Notes under the pieces: model-generated | The model's input: the letters and a program-made list of their open reading frames with translations, nothing else | The model's database searches: none | What the model was told of the DNA's origin: nothing | Position numbers and translations under genes: made by a program | Origin: a virus | Length of the DNA: 58,726 nt | Direction: 5' to 3' (one strand) | IMG/VR virus record: IMGVR_UViG_3300010391_000099 | Location: 1 to 58,726 of that record | In this document: positions 32,901 through 41,002 of the stretch, in pieces | Numbering within the stretch: position 1 is the first letter of the stretch | Layout: each line of letters starts with the position of its first letter

Positions 32901-35900
32901 GGAGACAACCGATAATCGATTTCTCAATAGCGGCACAGGTGGGACGCTTGTTTGGTCGCAGGTGGCCTTCACTGATCTTACCGGAACGGCCACGGCTGGG
33001 CAGGTTCCGAATTTAGAGAATTTGAACGGCACGCTCGACCTGGCTTCAGGTGGAACGAATCAGTCTTCGTGGACGGCAAGCCGGTGCGTACAGGTCAATG
33101 CTGGTGGTACGGCGCTGGAGTCAGCTTCGGCGGCTTGCGGCTCCGGCGGATCGGGAGATAACATCACCATCAATACCACGGCGGCCACCGACGCCAATTT
33201 CAACGACACCGACCCTGCTGCTGTCGGTTCGGGGCTGAATGTCAAGTTTCAGATTGATACCACCGACACTCCCGACAACATCTCCGCCTACGTCCAAGAG
33301 GCCAGTATATCTCAAGCAGGCATCGTCACCACCGCCGCACAAACCTTCAACGGCGAGAAGACGATGGATGACGGCGTGATTGCGCTGACCTACAAGACGA
33401 CTGCCGCCGACTTGCCAGAGAGCGGGCAGTATCGTGTCGGGGTGGGGGACATCATCGCCTTTGAAGGCGCAGGGGGGGATGATGTTCAACTGAAGGCCAC
33501 GAACGTAACCAGCCGAACAGTTGTTGACCTGTTCAATTCTGCCGACCCGATAACTTCCATCGGAGGGACGGCTCAACTCCGTTATCACGGCAGTTTCGGG
33601 GAGTTGCGCTTTGGGCAGTACGACGACCTTCAGTGCGGCGACTCTCTCGGATTCTACGGTCTGTACGTCCACGACAACTTCAGCGTGTCCTTTGGGCCGG
33701 ATTGTGTAACCGACCACCAACACGCGATGCGGGTGATGAAGGTTTGGCGGTCAACTGGTAGCGATGGCGGTACTTCTGAGGCTGCACTTCAAGTAGTTGG
33801 CGGTGTAGGGACGACTGGAACTCAAACAGGAACCTTGTCGCAAGCCAATATGGTGTACGTCATTGCTGATTACGAAGGTGGCAGCGGGCATACAGCAACC
33901 ATTTTCCGTGGCATCTACATTGAGCCGACCACCGGCCAATTGGGTGGCGGCGCTGGAACGGTAACAACCTGGGACAACATCGCCGTCAGCTACGCAAACC
34001 TTAGTCTAGCCACGACAGTTACGACTATGAACGACATTCACCTTGGGGCTGCTGCCCTGGATGGCAGTTTTGCGACCTCGCGTGGCTTGTTCATCGAGAA
34101 GCGTTCAGGAGCAACCACCAACGTCGGTGCATTGATTCAGATGGCCGAGAACACGCTGAGCCTGCAACTGGAAGACCCTGACAACCCCGCCAACGGTTCT
34201 TTCAAGGACGCGCCGATCCTGCGACTCACTGGATCCTACGATTCTGACGCTGGGGCAGGCGTTACCCGCACCACCCGCGACGCCGACATCATTCACAACG
34301 TTATGTCCACTACTCCGGCCAGCCAGCTTGACTTCAAGATTGGCGGCACGGTGCGCCTTAGCATCCTCGACACGAACGGCCTTGACCTTGGAACAGGTAC
34401 GAATCTTTCTAGCTGGCGTCATTCTTCCATCAGCTTCGAGGGCGCGACCGATGACGCATTCGAGACTACCATCAACATCGCAGACGCAACCGCCGACCGT
34501 GCAGTAAATGTTCCCAACACCGACTCGTCAACCGGACAAGCTGTAACCTGCTCCGGCACCGACAAAGTTTCTGCTTTCAGCGCGGCGACTGGTGCGTTCA
34601 CCTGCACGGCAGATGTGAGCGGGGGTAGTCCGACGTGGAACTCCATCGCCAGTCCGGTCGGCGCTCAAGCCTTGACGATGGGAGCCAACAACACTACTTG
34701 GACGTGGGATTCTGCCAGCGGAGTTTTCCTGTCCACCTTCAGTTCGGCTTTCTCGTCGGGAAGCCAGTTCAAGATCAACGCCACCGGAGCTTTCACGGGC
34801 GGGACACTGTTAGAAGTCGCCCAGGAAACCGGTAACACAACCAGCACCGGCCCGTTGATGGCAATTCGCGCCGCTGACGTGACCTTGACGGAATTGCTAC
34901 GGATTGACCACAGCGGAGATGCGGATGCCATTATTGCGATTGATTCTGGCTCTACTGCGGCCTTCGGCGCGTTTATCAAATTCTATGACCGGGGAACCCT
35001 GAAATGGGAGTACGGTAAAGAGACTGGCGGGAACAACTTTGTGGGGCCATTCGATAATTCGGTAAGTGTTATTCGGCAATATTTTCAGGCTGGGTCTCAC
35101 AGCAGCTACGCCAGCGGCTCGACGACCGGCGACCACATCTTTACCGACAGCGTTGGTACAGAGCGGTTCCGCATCCTGGGCGACGCCGACACCATCGCCA
35201 TCGGCAATTCGGAGAACACAACGCTGACACGGCTGGCGGCTGACTCACTCGACCTGCCCGGAACCCTTCAAAACAGTGGTGCGGCTTTGGTCTTTTTGAT
35301 GGACGCCACCACAGAGACCCTCAGCAACGACATCACAGCGGCCTTCTCCACCGGCTCTCAATGGCGGGTGAACGTGACCGGCGCACCCACTGGCGGCATC
35401 GCGGCGCAGTTCATTCAGCAGACAGGGAATCCAACGCTCCTGACGCTTGTTGATATGCGCGCTGCCGATGTAAATGTGACGGTACTGCGAGCCGGAGACG
35501 GCACGAACGGCATCACGCTGTCCCAGGCTGGGGCGTTGACGGCTGAGGGTACAGGCACAATCATCGCCACCGACCTTTCCTGTACCAACTGTATCGGGCC
35601 GACTGAGATCACCGACCTCACGCTTTCTACCGACACCGCCGGAAACTACGTCTCGAACGTGGCTGACGGTTCCGGCATTGATGTAACGGGCACAGCGGGC
35701 GAAGACTGGACGGCAACTGTCAACCTGCTCTACACCGACACACTGGCTGGCAACCCGGCGATGAATGCCGATGAGTGCCGGTTCTCGACCGACGGCACAG
35801 GAGGAGGAATCATTTGTGAAGGTGCGGCGGATACAATCGAGGGTCTACTGGTTTGGAACCCTGCTACTTCCGACCGCACCCTTACCCTGCCCGACGCGAC

Positions 35901-36498
35901 CGATACCCTCGTAGGCAAAGCCACTACCGACATTCTGACGGGCAAGACGATTGACGTGGAAGGCACTGGGAATGTCATCACCACCGTCAGCAAGGTTTGG
36001 ATTCCCGCCGCCACCTGTGTAACGGCCACGGCCACGCTCAACTGGGACGACGACCCAGCGGTGGCCGAGCCTGCGGCGGCTTGTGTTGCTGGCACGAATA
36101 TCACAAAGGGATTAGCTGATTTCTCGGATGCAGCAACGAACGCGATGCAGATGCCCTTGATGCTGCCCGCCGACTTCACCGGCAACATTGACGTGCTGAT
36201 CAAGTGGCTCTCGACCGCCATCACCGGCAACGTCAAATGGCAGGTAGCGACCATCTGCGTAGCCGATGCTGAGACTGATGACCCTGCGTTCACCGCAGCC
36301 TCGACGGTCACGGACACGACTAAGGGTACGGCGAGTCAACTCAACGACGCCGCGATTACCGCTCTGACTATTACTGGCTGCGCGGCGGGTGAATTGATGC
36401 ATCTTCGAGTGCTAAGAGACCCAGCAGATGCGGCAGACACACTCGGAGCTACAGCGCGTCTCTATGGCGTAGAACTGACGATGAGAAGAGCACAATGA
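29974..36498 (+). CDS. Giant tail fibre / adhesin with signal peptide
   Basis: A 2174-aa protein rich in Thr, Ser, Gly, Asn and Asp. Residues 1-20 (RRSLQLLCLLLFSAIGLSA) form a Sec signal peptide, unusual for a virion protein. Then come an exported beta domain shared with the previous gene (20-125), a Gly-rich linker, and a YadA-head-like left-handed beta-roll (about 255-395) with repeated AIAIG, TAIG, VAIG and GIAIG turns. The long remainder is repetitive beta structure; one module of about 75 residues occurs twice (near 1590-1650 and 1785-1840, both with AFS.GSQ, TG and AADV). No intramolecular chaperone tail is obvious. Likely the host-recognition fibre; secretion as an adhesin is the alternative. 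Confidence 0.75.
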   Translation: MIRRSLQLLCLLLFSAIGLSATTVSGNLKNAGIENVTDRNTFVRFELRNFSSNIPRVAASHVIAVVIKDFPPDANGNISGSITGNDTIIPAGTFFRVCIFNAGSQFRCADYLITGSTFDLDTATPITTAPVPGLPSVYTTILEEGTELVGRFKLNFIGSSITCADNPSTLRTDCTLTGGGGTPGGADTQIQFNDAGAFGGDADFTWNKTTNVLTLSGDLEIARGSVADSIRIGGGSSSTFTGNIALGEAAASTGDNDSIAIGHTAVASNNDAIAIGFITASGNSATAIGRSNNGASGNGAVAIGTSTNVSALNSIGIGDTATVSQASAVAIGAGAAVTQSGGADSGVAIGHSTAVTNVQNGIAIGNGSVVTHQASIALNGSSSAANQMTIGDTSGATTRINSIRVGAADSTFGILDFASLATSSKTFTFANASGTICTTGTFCSGTGTNPFYGIRIVDDVVFTDLPSAETDCSTSACIVLVRPSEGAGTFTRQNWNETAGLLDLRQLGGQFTGLTAIKAPFDFQARRTTGTAATLDVQSTLDVTMYHDAGGENVGGGPKDQYQGIRLYNISAGKGEDHGYWGEVVKLGEGDATGILATSMQAGNCLEGGGECATGGRFTSRQGTSTEVMTATVSSYTGGSRTIAYSSPVNESARGEGRYITNTNAAKIYSTGTISSVSTTTPATVTGSGTLWATQFGAGAHTDLCFSQADDDAAGFKFVVPIRSITSETVLVLDFDPMALDRNWPGDVNGSTVYRIYKCAQVETINYAGGSFTHSSGGTTDWVATDTLEVPLGWAWFGSAGTFIVQNDLPSFEAKGIVITNTTSDEPMRSVASIGGKAYLGLLFGNTWSCYAGNTNCSQGSTTGIYYANPPTLGTVYASSAAGNNIFFRLVDTTGGVTGNFDAYYNTSGDSLNFEHSTSLTTPIVLQPSTGGLTTNIHTIRNQDALRLGELTANGSQFVAHRAAAAITTSPTYTWPETTDNRFLNSGTGGTLVWSQVAFTDLTGTATAGQVPNLENLNGTLDLASGGTNQSSWTASRCVQVNAGGTALESASAACGSGGSGDNITINTTAATDANFNDTDPAAVGSGLNVKFQIDTTDTPDNISAYVQEASISQAGIVTTAAQTFNGEKTMDDGVIALTYKTTAADLPESGQYRVGVGDIIAFEGAGGDDVQLKATNVTSRTVVDLFNSADPITSIGGTAQLRYHGSFGELRFGQYDDLQCGDSLGFYGLYVHDNFSVSFGPDCVTDHQHAMRVMKVWRSTGSDGGTSEAALQVVGGVGTTGTQTGTLSQANMVYVIADYEGGSGHTATIFRGIYIEPTTGQLGGGAGTVTTWDNIAVSYANLSLATTVTTMNDIHLGAAALDGSFATSRGLFIEKRSGATTNVGALIQMAENTLSLQLEDPDNPANGSFKDAPILRLTGSYDSDAGAGVTRTTRDADIIHNVMSTTPASQLDFKIGGTVRLSILDTNGLDLGTGTNLSSWRHSSISFEGATDDAFETTINIADATADRAVNVPNTDSSTGQAVTCSGTDKVSAFSAATGAFTCTADVSGGSPTWNSIASPVGAQALTMGANNTTWTWDSASGVFLSTFSSAFSSGSQFKINATGAFTGGTLLEVAQETGNTTSTGPLMAIRAADVTLTELLRIDHSGDADAIIAIDSGSTAAFGAFIKFYDRGTLKWEYGKETGGNNFVGPFDNSVSVIRQYFQAGSHSSYASGSTTGDHIFTDSVGTERFRILGDADTIAIGNSENTTLTRLAADSLDLPGTLQNSGAALVFLMDATTETLSNDITAAFSTGSQWRVNVTGAPTGGIAAQFIQQTGNPTLLTLVDMRAADVNVTVLRAGDGTNGITLSQAGALTAEGTGTIIATDLSCTNCIGPTEITDLTLSTDTAGNYVSNVADGSGIDVTGTAGEDWTATVNLLYTDTLAGNPAMNADECRFSTDGTGGGIICEGAADTIEGLLVWNPATSDRTLTLPDATDTLVGKATTDILTGKTIDVEGTGNVITTVSKVWIPAATCVTATATLNWDDDPAVAEPAAACVAGTNITKGLADFSDAATNAMQMPLMLPADFTGNIDVLIKWLSTAITGNVKWQVATICVADAETDDPAFTAASTVTDTTKGTASQLNDAAITALTITGCAAGELMHLRVLRDPADAADTLGATARLYGVELTMRRAQ

Positions 36499-37010
36499 GG
36501 CGCGAACTAGCAATCTGCTTCTTTCTGACTTGGCTATTGGCAACGGTGTTTTCGCCTGAGCTTGCAACAGGTCTGCTCCTGTTGTCCGTATCAGTGGCGC
36601 TTCCTGCTTGGCAGGCCATCTTCGGCGCGGGGCAGTCCGTGGGCAACGTAGACCAGACGAATGTAGTCGGCTGGAAGATTCGCTATGCTGACGCCAGCAT
36701 ATCCAGCGGCACCACTTTCCTCGCTTGGACGCTGGCTCCGTCTACCAATGTAGTGACGGCGGCTTTCTTTCTCGCTGACCAGTATGACGAAGCGGACGAC
36801 CCGACGCGCTACAACTTCGTCAACCTCTTCGCCCATGAAACAAACTACTGGTTCGTGGATGGGCTGGCCTACGGCGGCGGCTCGGAATTGCCTGTTGGTC
36901 TGCCGCTAGGTGCGGCGAAGGCTGGGGTGGCAGCGCCCGCTACAAACCAAGAAGCAGCCGACCGTGACACTGTTTACAACGCTGCTTTGGCTGACAGAGT
37001 TTGGGGATGA
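36495..37010 (+). CDS. Membrane-anchored or exported protein with WKI-Y domain
   Basis: A 171-aa protein coupled to the fibre gene (ATGA at 36495). The first 45 residues hold two hydrophobic stretches (ICFFLTWLLATVF and LLLLSVSVALPAW). The rest has GWKIRYADAS, LAWTLAPSTNVVTAA and NYWFVDG, a pattern shared with the protein at 37204-37650. This aromatic beta domain (W-K-I-x-Y ... W ... A-P ... V ... Y-[YW]-[YF]-x-D-G) resembles short domains seen near phage fibre genes. Function unknown. Confidence 0.6.
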   Translation: MRRELAICFFLTWLLATVFSPELATGLLLLSVSVALPAWQAIFGAGQSVGNVDQTNVVGWKIRYADASISSGTTFLAWTLAPSTNVVTAAFFLADQYDEADDPTRYNFVNLFAHETNYWFVDGLAYGGGSELPVGLPLGAAKAGVAAPATNQEAADRDTVYNAALADRVWG

Positions 37011-37216
37011 GTGATGACGAGCCGGATGAAATACGCCGCCTGCGCCACAAAGTCGCCAGACTGCGAAACGTTCTGGTGTGGGCACTGGACAATCGCAACG
37101 CTTACGACAACGATTTCTGCCGCTGGTGTTGGAAACTCGGCGGGCAGCACAACCCTGGCTGCTGGGTTGAACGGGCGGAGAAAGTATTGAAGGAGACCGG
37201 AGAATGGAGCGGCTGA
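37007..37216 (+). CDS. Small Cys/His protein (69 aa)
   Basis: Coupled to the previous gene (ATGA at 37007). The sequence has CRWC at residues 39-42, then His49 and Cys53 (C-x2-C-x6-H-x3-C), a possible zinc site. The N-terminus is acidic then basic. No family recognised. Confidence 0.55.
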   Translation: MSDDEPDEIRRLRHKVARLRNVLVWALDNRNAYDNDFCRWCWKLGGQHNPGCWVERAEKVLKETGEWSG

Positions 37217-37650
37217 AGAAAGTCAACTGGCTAGTCGTAGCTGTTGTACTGGCATTCCTTCTGTTCGCAGCGTGGGCGCTGTTTGGCGAAGAAGCGCCGC
37301 ACGTCAGGCAGCCAGAACTCAAGGTGCTGTGCTGGAAAATCTGGTACAGCAGCAAGGTTGTTACTTGCAAGCAGGTGACGTGGGATAAAGCACCAGCCGA
37401 CGATGTGCAAGCGACTGTCATTTGGTACGCTCAGACCTATCACACTTTCTCAGATGGCAAGTGGCGCGAGGAGCACTATCGCCACATCTGCTCAGGAGAG
37501 GACTACTACTATCTCGACGGCTGCGGCAGCGCCGATGAAGCCGCTGCCTATAAGGGGCCACACTCGGTCAAGCTGGGTAAATGGACTTCCGACCGCAACT
37601 TTCAGCGCATCTACAACCGCGCGATGAAGGACTTGAGGCCACCACAATGA
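37204..37650 (+). CDS. Single-pass membrane protein with extracytoplasmic WKI-Y domain
   Basis: A 148-aa protein with one transmembrane segment (residues 8-28, LVVAVVLAFLLFAAWALF) and a C-terminal domain that would face the periplasm. That domain carries CWKIWYSSKVV, TWDKAPADDVQA and DYYYLDG, aligning with the 171-aa protein upstream, plus four Cys residues that may pair. ATG 37204 overlaps the previous gene by 13 bases. The next gene is coupled through ATGA. Confidence 0.62.
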   Translation: MERLKKVNWLVVAVVLAFLLFAAWALFGEEAPHVRQPELKVLCWKIWYSSKVVTCKQVTWDKAPADDVQATVIWYAQTYHTFSDGKWREEHYRHICSGEDYYYLDGCGSADEAAAYKGPHSVKLGKWTSDRNFQRIYNRAMKDLRPPQ

Positions 37651-39002
37651 GACTCCTCAAGTCCATCCTCCTGACCGTCGCCCTTGTCTTTGCTTTCTCG
37701 CTCGATGCGTCGGCGCAGATAGCGGTGAAGAAGGGGAGCTTCACGGCCAACACGGGCACTGGTAATCAAGCCGTAACTGGAGTTGGGCTAGGGGTTGCGG
37801 GAAAAGCTATAATCTTCTTTACTACCAACCAGACCGCAACCGGAACGGCTGCTGACCAGGCGATTGCCTTTGGCTTTGCTACTAGCTCTACCAACCGCGG
37901 TACTCGTCACGCCTACAACAACGATAACGCAGCCACGACGGCCAACGCGCACGGCGGTTCCGACACTAAATGCCTCGATCTTCGGGACACTGGTGGCAAT
38001 ATCAAGGTTGAAGCGGATTTCGTGTCTTTTGATGGATCAGACGGAAATTTCACGGTCAATATAACAACTGCTGGTTCCGCCCTCATCGTCCACTACATCG
38101 TTTTGGGCGGCGCTGATCTTACCAATCAGACGGTGAAAGTTCTGGCACTGACTGCCGGAACGGGTAATGTTGCCTACACAGGTGTTGGCTTCCAGCCGAA
38201 TTTCGGCATTTGGGTCACGGTGAATGACACCGGAACTGGCTCGGCAGTCAACCTAACCTACGCCGTGGGGTGGGCGGTAAACACCTCCAAACGCGGGGCC
38301 GTCTCCATCAATGCTGATAATGGCGTGACGATGACCACGCAGATGGACTGGAACCGCATCATCGCCAATGACCGCGCCCTCGTTTGTCTGACTAATGCCG
38401 CTTCCACGCTCGATGTCGAATTTGACTTCGTATCTTGGGATTCTGACGGCGTGACCTTCAACCAAATCAATGCTCCTACTGTCAATACTCAACTGCTCGG
38501 ATTGTTCCTCAAGGGCGGGCAGTACGATGCAGGGAGTTTCTCCGCTCGGACGACAACAGGTGACGACAACATCACCGTCGCGTTTACGCCCAAAGCAATG
38601 ATGTTCGGAATGGCGCAAGGCGTGACCGCAAACCGCACTGTGACCGCCGATGCGAATATGGCTTTCGGTGCTGGGACTTCCACAGATGGGACAGCGGAAG
38701 GTTCAGTTTCTACCGCAGCAAGCGATGCTGTACTCAACACTCAGGCCGACCAGCGAACCGTAACCACGAAGGTCATCACTTCTCTTGTTGACGGCGCACC
38801 GGGAGGTGTAGACGGAGAAGCTGACCAAACCGCTTTGGGAACGACAACCACAATCAACTGGACGGACGCTCCCGCGACAGCCGACATTGTAATTTGGGCC
38901 GCCTTCGGCGACGCCGCTGCTCCCGCCGTCGTCAAGCCACGCAGGAGAGTGATAATCACTCAGTTGGAGCCAAGAGAGTACGAGTACGAGGCGACCCGGT
39001 GA
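37647..39002 (+). CDS. Exported repetitive beta protein (451 aa)
   Basis: Starts at ATG 37647 (ATGA overlap). The first 23 residues are a clear Sec signal peptide ending DASA-Q. The mature protein has three related segments of about 130 residues, each with TG.GN/DD..V, a KA[IM]-F or P.FGIWV strand, and a later A.GF/VGWA/MAFG.. turn. Thr, Asn and Ala dominate. It may be a second fibre or a secreted adhesin/decoration protein. It ends in a basic-acidic tail (KPRRRVIITQLEPREYEYEATR region). Confidence 0.65.
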   Translation: MRLLKSILLTVALVFAFSLDASAQIAVKKGSFTANTGTGNQAVTGVGLGVAGKAIIFFTTNQTATGTAADQAIAFGFATSSTNRGTRHAYNNDNAATTANAHGGSDTKCLDLRDTGGNIKVEADFVSFDGSDGNFTVNITTAGSALIVHYIVLGGADLTNQTVKVLALTAGTGNVAYTGVGFQPNFGIWVTVNDTGTGSAVNLTYAVGWAVNTSKRGAVSINADNGVTMTTQMDWNRIIANDRALVCLTNAASTLDVEFDFVSWDSDGVTFNQINAPTVNTQLLGLFLKGGQYDAGSFSARTTTGDDNITVAFTPKAMMFGMAQGVTANRTVTADANMAFGAGTSTDGTAEGSVSTAASDAVLNTQADQRTVTTKVITSLVDGAPGGVDGEADQTALGTTTTINWTDAPATADIVIWAAFGDAAAPAVVKPRRRVIITQLEPREYEYEATR

Positions 39003-39280
39003 ACGGCTACCTGATCTACATTGCCATCATTCTCACCGTTCTAGCCGTGGTGTGTTTGAGCAACTGGTTGGAGATTGGGAAGCTCCGCAAGAGGGTTCAC
39101 CGCAACGATAGCGACGTTAGCGCAGCGATGATGGGCGTCTATATGCTGGTGAAGAAATCGGGGGACAAGGACTTGGAAAAGTCTCTTGACGCTGACATTC
39201 GCAAACGATTGAAGGCGCTGGAGCAGAGTCCGTATGCCCACTTCCGTCGCGCCGATGAAGAAGAAAATGGAGGCAGCTAA
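38999..39280 (+). CDS. N-terminally anchored membrane protein (93 aa)
   Basis: GTG 38999 overlaps the previous stop (GTGA). Residues 3-22 form one transmembrane helix (YLIYIAIILTVLAVVCL); the rest is a charged helix (KLRKRVHRND then KDLEKSLDADIRKRLKALE) that would be cytoplasmic or periplasmic depending on topology. Its place just before the holin-like gene suggests a role in lysis, for example a spanin-like or regulator subunit; this is inference. Confidence 0.55.
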   Translation: MNGYLIYIAIILTVLAVVCLSNWLEIGKLRKRVHRNDSDVSAAMMGVYMLVKKSGDKDLEKSLDADIRKRLKALEQSPYAHFRRADEEENGGS

Positions 39281-39304
39281 CTTGAAAATCTTCGAGAAAC
39301 AGCG

Positions 39305-39766
39305 ATGAACGGGCACTCAGCCTTAGTTTTGTACTGCTTCTTGACCGGAACAGTCGGCCTCGCCGCCGCCAGTGGCGTTGACCCACTGTGGATTATCCTC
39401 ATCCTCTTGCTTCTGGTGGGCGCACTGGAGTGGATGAACGTGCGCGCCATTCAGTCCATCAAGGGTGACATCGCGGGAATGAATATCGTCCTGTTCGGGA
39501 AGGACAGGACAGGGGGGTTGTGGCAAGCCGTGTACCATCCCAAGCATGGCCTAGTCAGGGCAGGGAATGACTACAACATGGCGCTGGCTTTTCTTCTCCA
39601 GCAGGGAAGCCAGGTGGTTCGGGCGGTGGCGGAAGCGGAAAGCTATCCAGAAGCCCGCCAGAGACTCCGGCCTTTTCTCACTCACAGCCAGAGCGAGATC
39701 GCAGAATTGCGCGACAGGCTGAAGGGATTGGAGCTTGCGCCAAGCGGTTTTGTGAAAGCTGAGTAA
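39305..39766 (+). CDS. Two-pass membrane protein in lysis cassette (153 aa)
   Basis: ATG 39305. Two hydrophobic helices (LVLYCFLTGTVGLAAASG and WIILILLLLVGALEW, residues 7-45) are followed by a soluble helical region of about 100 residues (ALAFLLQQGSQVVRAVAEAE). It could be a holin-associated protein or antiholin given its neighbours. No family recognised. Confidence 0.55.
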   Translation: MNGHSALVLYCFLTGTVGLAAASGVDPLWIILILLLLVGALEWMNVRAIQSIKGDIAGMNIVLFGKDRTGGLWQAVYHPKHGLVRAGNDYNMALAFLLQQGSQVVRAVAEAESYPEARQRLRPFLTHSQSEIAELRDRLKGLELAPSGFVKAE

Positions 39767-39788
39767 ACCAAATCAAAAGGAGACAGAC

Positions 39789-40040
39789 GTGAACCTAGAG
39801 CAGTTGAGTAGCCCGAAGACTTGGCTGGCGGGATTGGTGAGCGCGGCCATCACAGGAGCGGCCAATGCAGCTACCGCGATCTTGGTGGCCCCGGAAACAT
39901 TCAACATCCACGAAGGGTTGTCGAAGCTGGGCACAATGGCGATGGCCGGGGCGTTTATTGGCGTCATAGCCTATTTGAAGCAAAGCCCGCTCCCGCCAAC
40001 CTGGGACGGTAAGGATCGCAGAGAGTCTAAGAATCCGTGA
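39789..40040 (+). CDS. Putative holin
   Basis: An 83-aa protein with GTG start at 39789 behind AAAGGAGACAGAC. Two hydrophobic segments (WLAGLVSAAITGAANAATAILV near 12-33 and LGTMAMAGAFIGVIAYL near 47-63) are joined by a short loop, and the C-terminus is short and charged (DGKDRRESK). This is the shape of small two-helix holins, and the next gene, coupled by GTGA, looks like a cell-wall peptidase. It would make the inner-membrane hole that releases the endolysin. Confidence 0.65.
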   Translation: MNLEQLSSPKTWLAGLVSAAITGAANAATAILVAPETFNIHEGLSKLGTMAMAGAFIGVIAYLKQSPLPPTWDGKDRRESKNP

Positions 40041-40519
40041 AGCTGAAGAGAGAAGGAGTTGTCCTCGTCGGCCTTCACCCCGAAGTGTACTTCTACTGTG
40101 GTGTGGCCGATGAAATCTGGCGGCGCGAGTTGGGCGAAGAGTTCGCGGTAACGAACGCCTTTGCAGGCCGAAACTACTTGAGCTTCCACACCAAAGGGCT
40201 TGCCGTAGATGGAAGGACGATGAAGTGGTTTGACTACGGGAAGTGGAGGCATCAACGGAAGCTATTGGAAGTGGTAGCGATGCTTCGCCAGCGACTTGAC
40301 AGCCGGGGCTTTGATGTTGTGCTCGCACCCGACGACCTGACGGCTGACAACATCACCAAGCGATTTTCGGATGAAAGGCTTCGCGCCCTCATCGGCCACT
40401 CGGATAGAGCCAAGATTAGTGACGAGCAGTTGGAAGTCCTGCGTCGGCAGATTCCACCGCACTGCCACGGTGAGTTTGACCCAAAGCCGGGGGAAGTTCT
40501 GTGGCCTGCCGTAGACTGA
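40037..40519 (+). CDS. Endolysin, M15-like D,D- or L,D-peptidase
   Basis: A 160-aa protein starting at GTG 40037, coupled to the holin-like gene. Zinc ligands of the VanY/M15 fold are visible: the motif S-x-H-x2-G-x-A-x-D (Ser49, His51, Asp58) and a later His-Cys-His-Gly-Glu (residues 142-146) supplying the catalytic Glu and third His. T5 endolysin and related phage enzymes cut the peptide stem of peptidoglycan with this fold. There is no signal peptide, in keeping with holin-dependent export. Last rightward gene before the divergent regulator locus. Confidence 0.72.
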   Translation: MKLKREGVVLVGLHPEVYFYCGVADEIWRRELGEEFAVTNAFAGRNYLSFHTKGLAVDGRTMKWFDYGKWRHQRKLLEVVAMLRQRLDSRGFDVVLAPDDLTADNITKRFSDERLRALIGHSDRAKISDEQLEVLRRQIPPHCHGEFDPKPGEVLWPAVD

Positions 40520-40667
40520 CAAGCCCCAGCAAGTAGTCCAGCCTGTAGGACTCCGCCAAGTAGACCATCTCTAACTTTCCCCGAAGCGGGTACTCCCCGC
40601 GCTTCCAGACCAATAGAAATCCCTTCTTGCTTCTCAGAGCAGGGAACACGCGAGCGAGAATCAGCAT
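40416..40667 (-). CDS. Doubtful small leftward protein (83 aa)
   Basis: ATG at 40667 directly abuts the TAA of the upstream leftward gene (TAAATG), which favours coupling, and the frame fills the 148 bases after the endolysin. But the last 104 bases are antisense to the endolysin, the ribosome-binding site is weak, and the C-terminal third reads like out-of-frame sequence. The first 55 residues (VFPALRSKKGFLLVWKRG and LAESYRLDYLLGLVSLRQ) look plausible. Function unknown. Confidence 0.35.
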   Translation of the reverse strand: MLILARVFPALRSKKGFLLVWKRGEYPLRGKLEMVYLAESYRLDYLLGLVSLRQATELPPALGQTHRGSAVESADAGLPTARH

Positions 40668-40946
40668 TTACTTTTTTCTTCGTCGTGCTTGCGCGATGGC
40701 TACGCGAAGGATTCCTGAACGGCGCGTAGAAGCGTAAGACGCCATCCCAAGTTTCTTCAACTCATCCTCCGACAGAAAGCACGCCATAAATTCTTCCAGC
40801 ACGGTACGGCCAAGGTCGGTAGGGTTGTCGAACTGGTAGCCCAGTTTTTTCAGCCGTGGCGGAACTGTGTGTTTCCAAACTTCCAGCCGTTGCTCCGGCC
40901 AGGGAACACTGAATTGCGGCTTCTTGGCCGGTTTGTTCTTGGGCAT
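40668..40946 (-). CDS. Leftward basic protein of regulator locus (92 aa)
   Basis: ATG at 40946. A 92-aa protein with basic ends (PKNKPAKKP at the start, QARRRKK at the end) and a helical middle containing LGRTVLEEFMACFLSEDELKKLG. It is transcribed away from the XRE gene at 41042, and its ATG lies only about eight bases from the -10 element, so the mRNA may be leaderless. A divergent partner of an XRE regulator is often a regulator or its antagonist; that is inference. Confidence 0.6.
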   Translation of the reverse strand: MPKNKPAKKPQFSVPWPEQRLEVWKHTVPPRLKKLGYQFDNPTDLGRTVLEEFMACFLSEDELKKLGMASYASTRRSGILRVAIAQARRRKK

Positions 40947-40950
40947 AAGG

Positions 40951-40972
40951 GCAAGCTATATCAAGAGCTTGC
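40951..40972. promoter_or_regulatory. Inverted-repeat operator candidate
   Basis: GCAAGCT (40951-40957) and AGCTTGC (40966-40972) form a perfect 7-bp inverted repeat with an 8-base spacer. It covers the -10 region and most of the spacer of the leftward promoter. A dimeric helix-turn-helix protein such as the one at 41042-41242 could bind here and shut leftward transcription. Confidence 0.55.
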
Positions 40973-40981
40973 GGGAGTCAA
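40953..40981 (-). promoter_or_regulatory. Leftward promoter of regulator locus
   Basis: On the minus strand: -35 TTGACT (40976-40981) and a -10 of TATAGC (40955-40960, spacer 15, with an extended TG one base before it) or TAGCTT (40953-40958, spacer 17). The gene's ATG starts at 40946, so the transcript would have almost no 5' leader. Confidence 0.5.
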
Positions 40982-41002
40982 TAAAAAAGTGGTAAAAAGT
41001 AC

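Noticed and set aside
40590-40615. Possible hairpin between endolysin and the leftward genes
   Set aside because: Only GAAGC/GCTTC pairs cleanly, interior mismatches follow and there is no U-tract.
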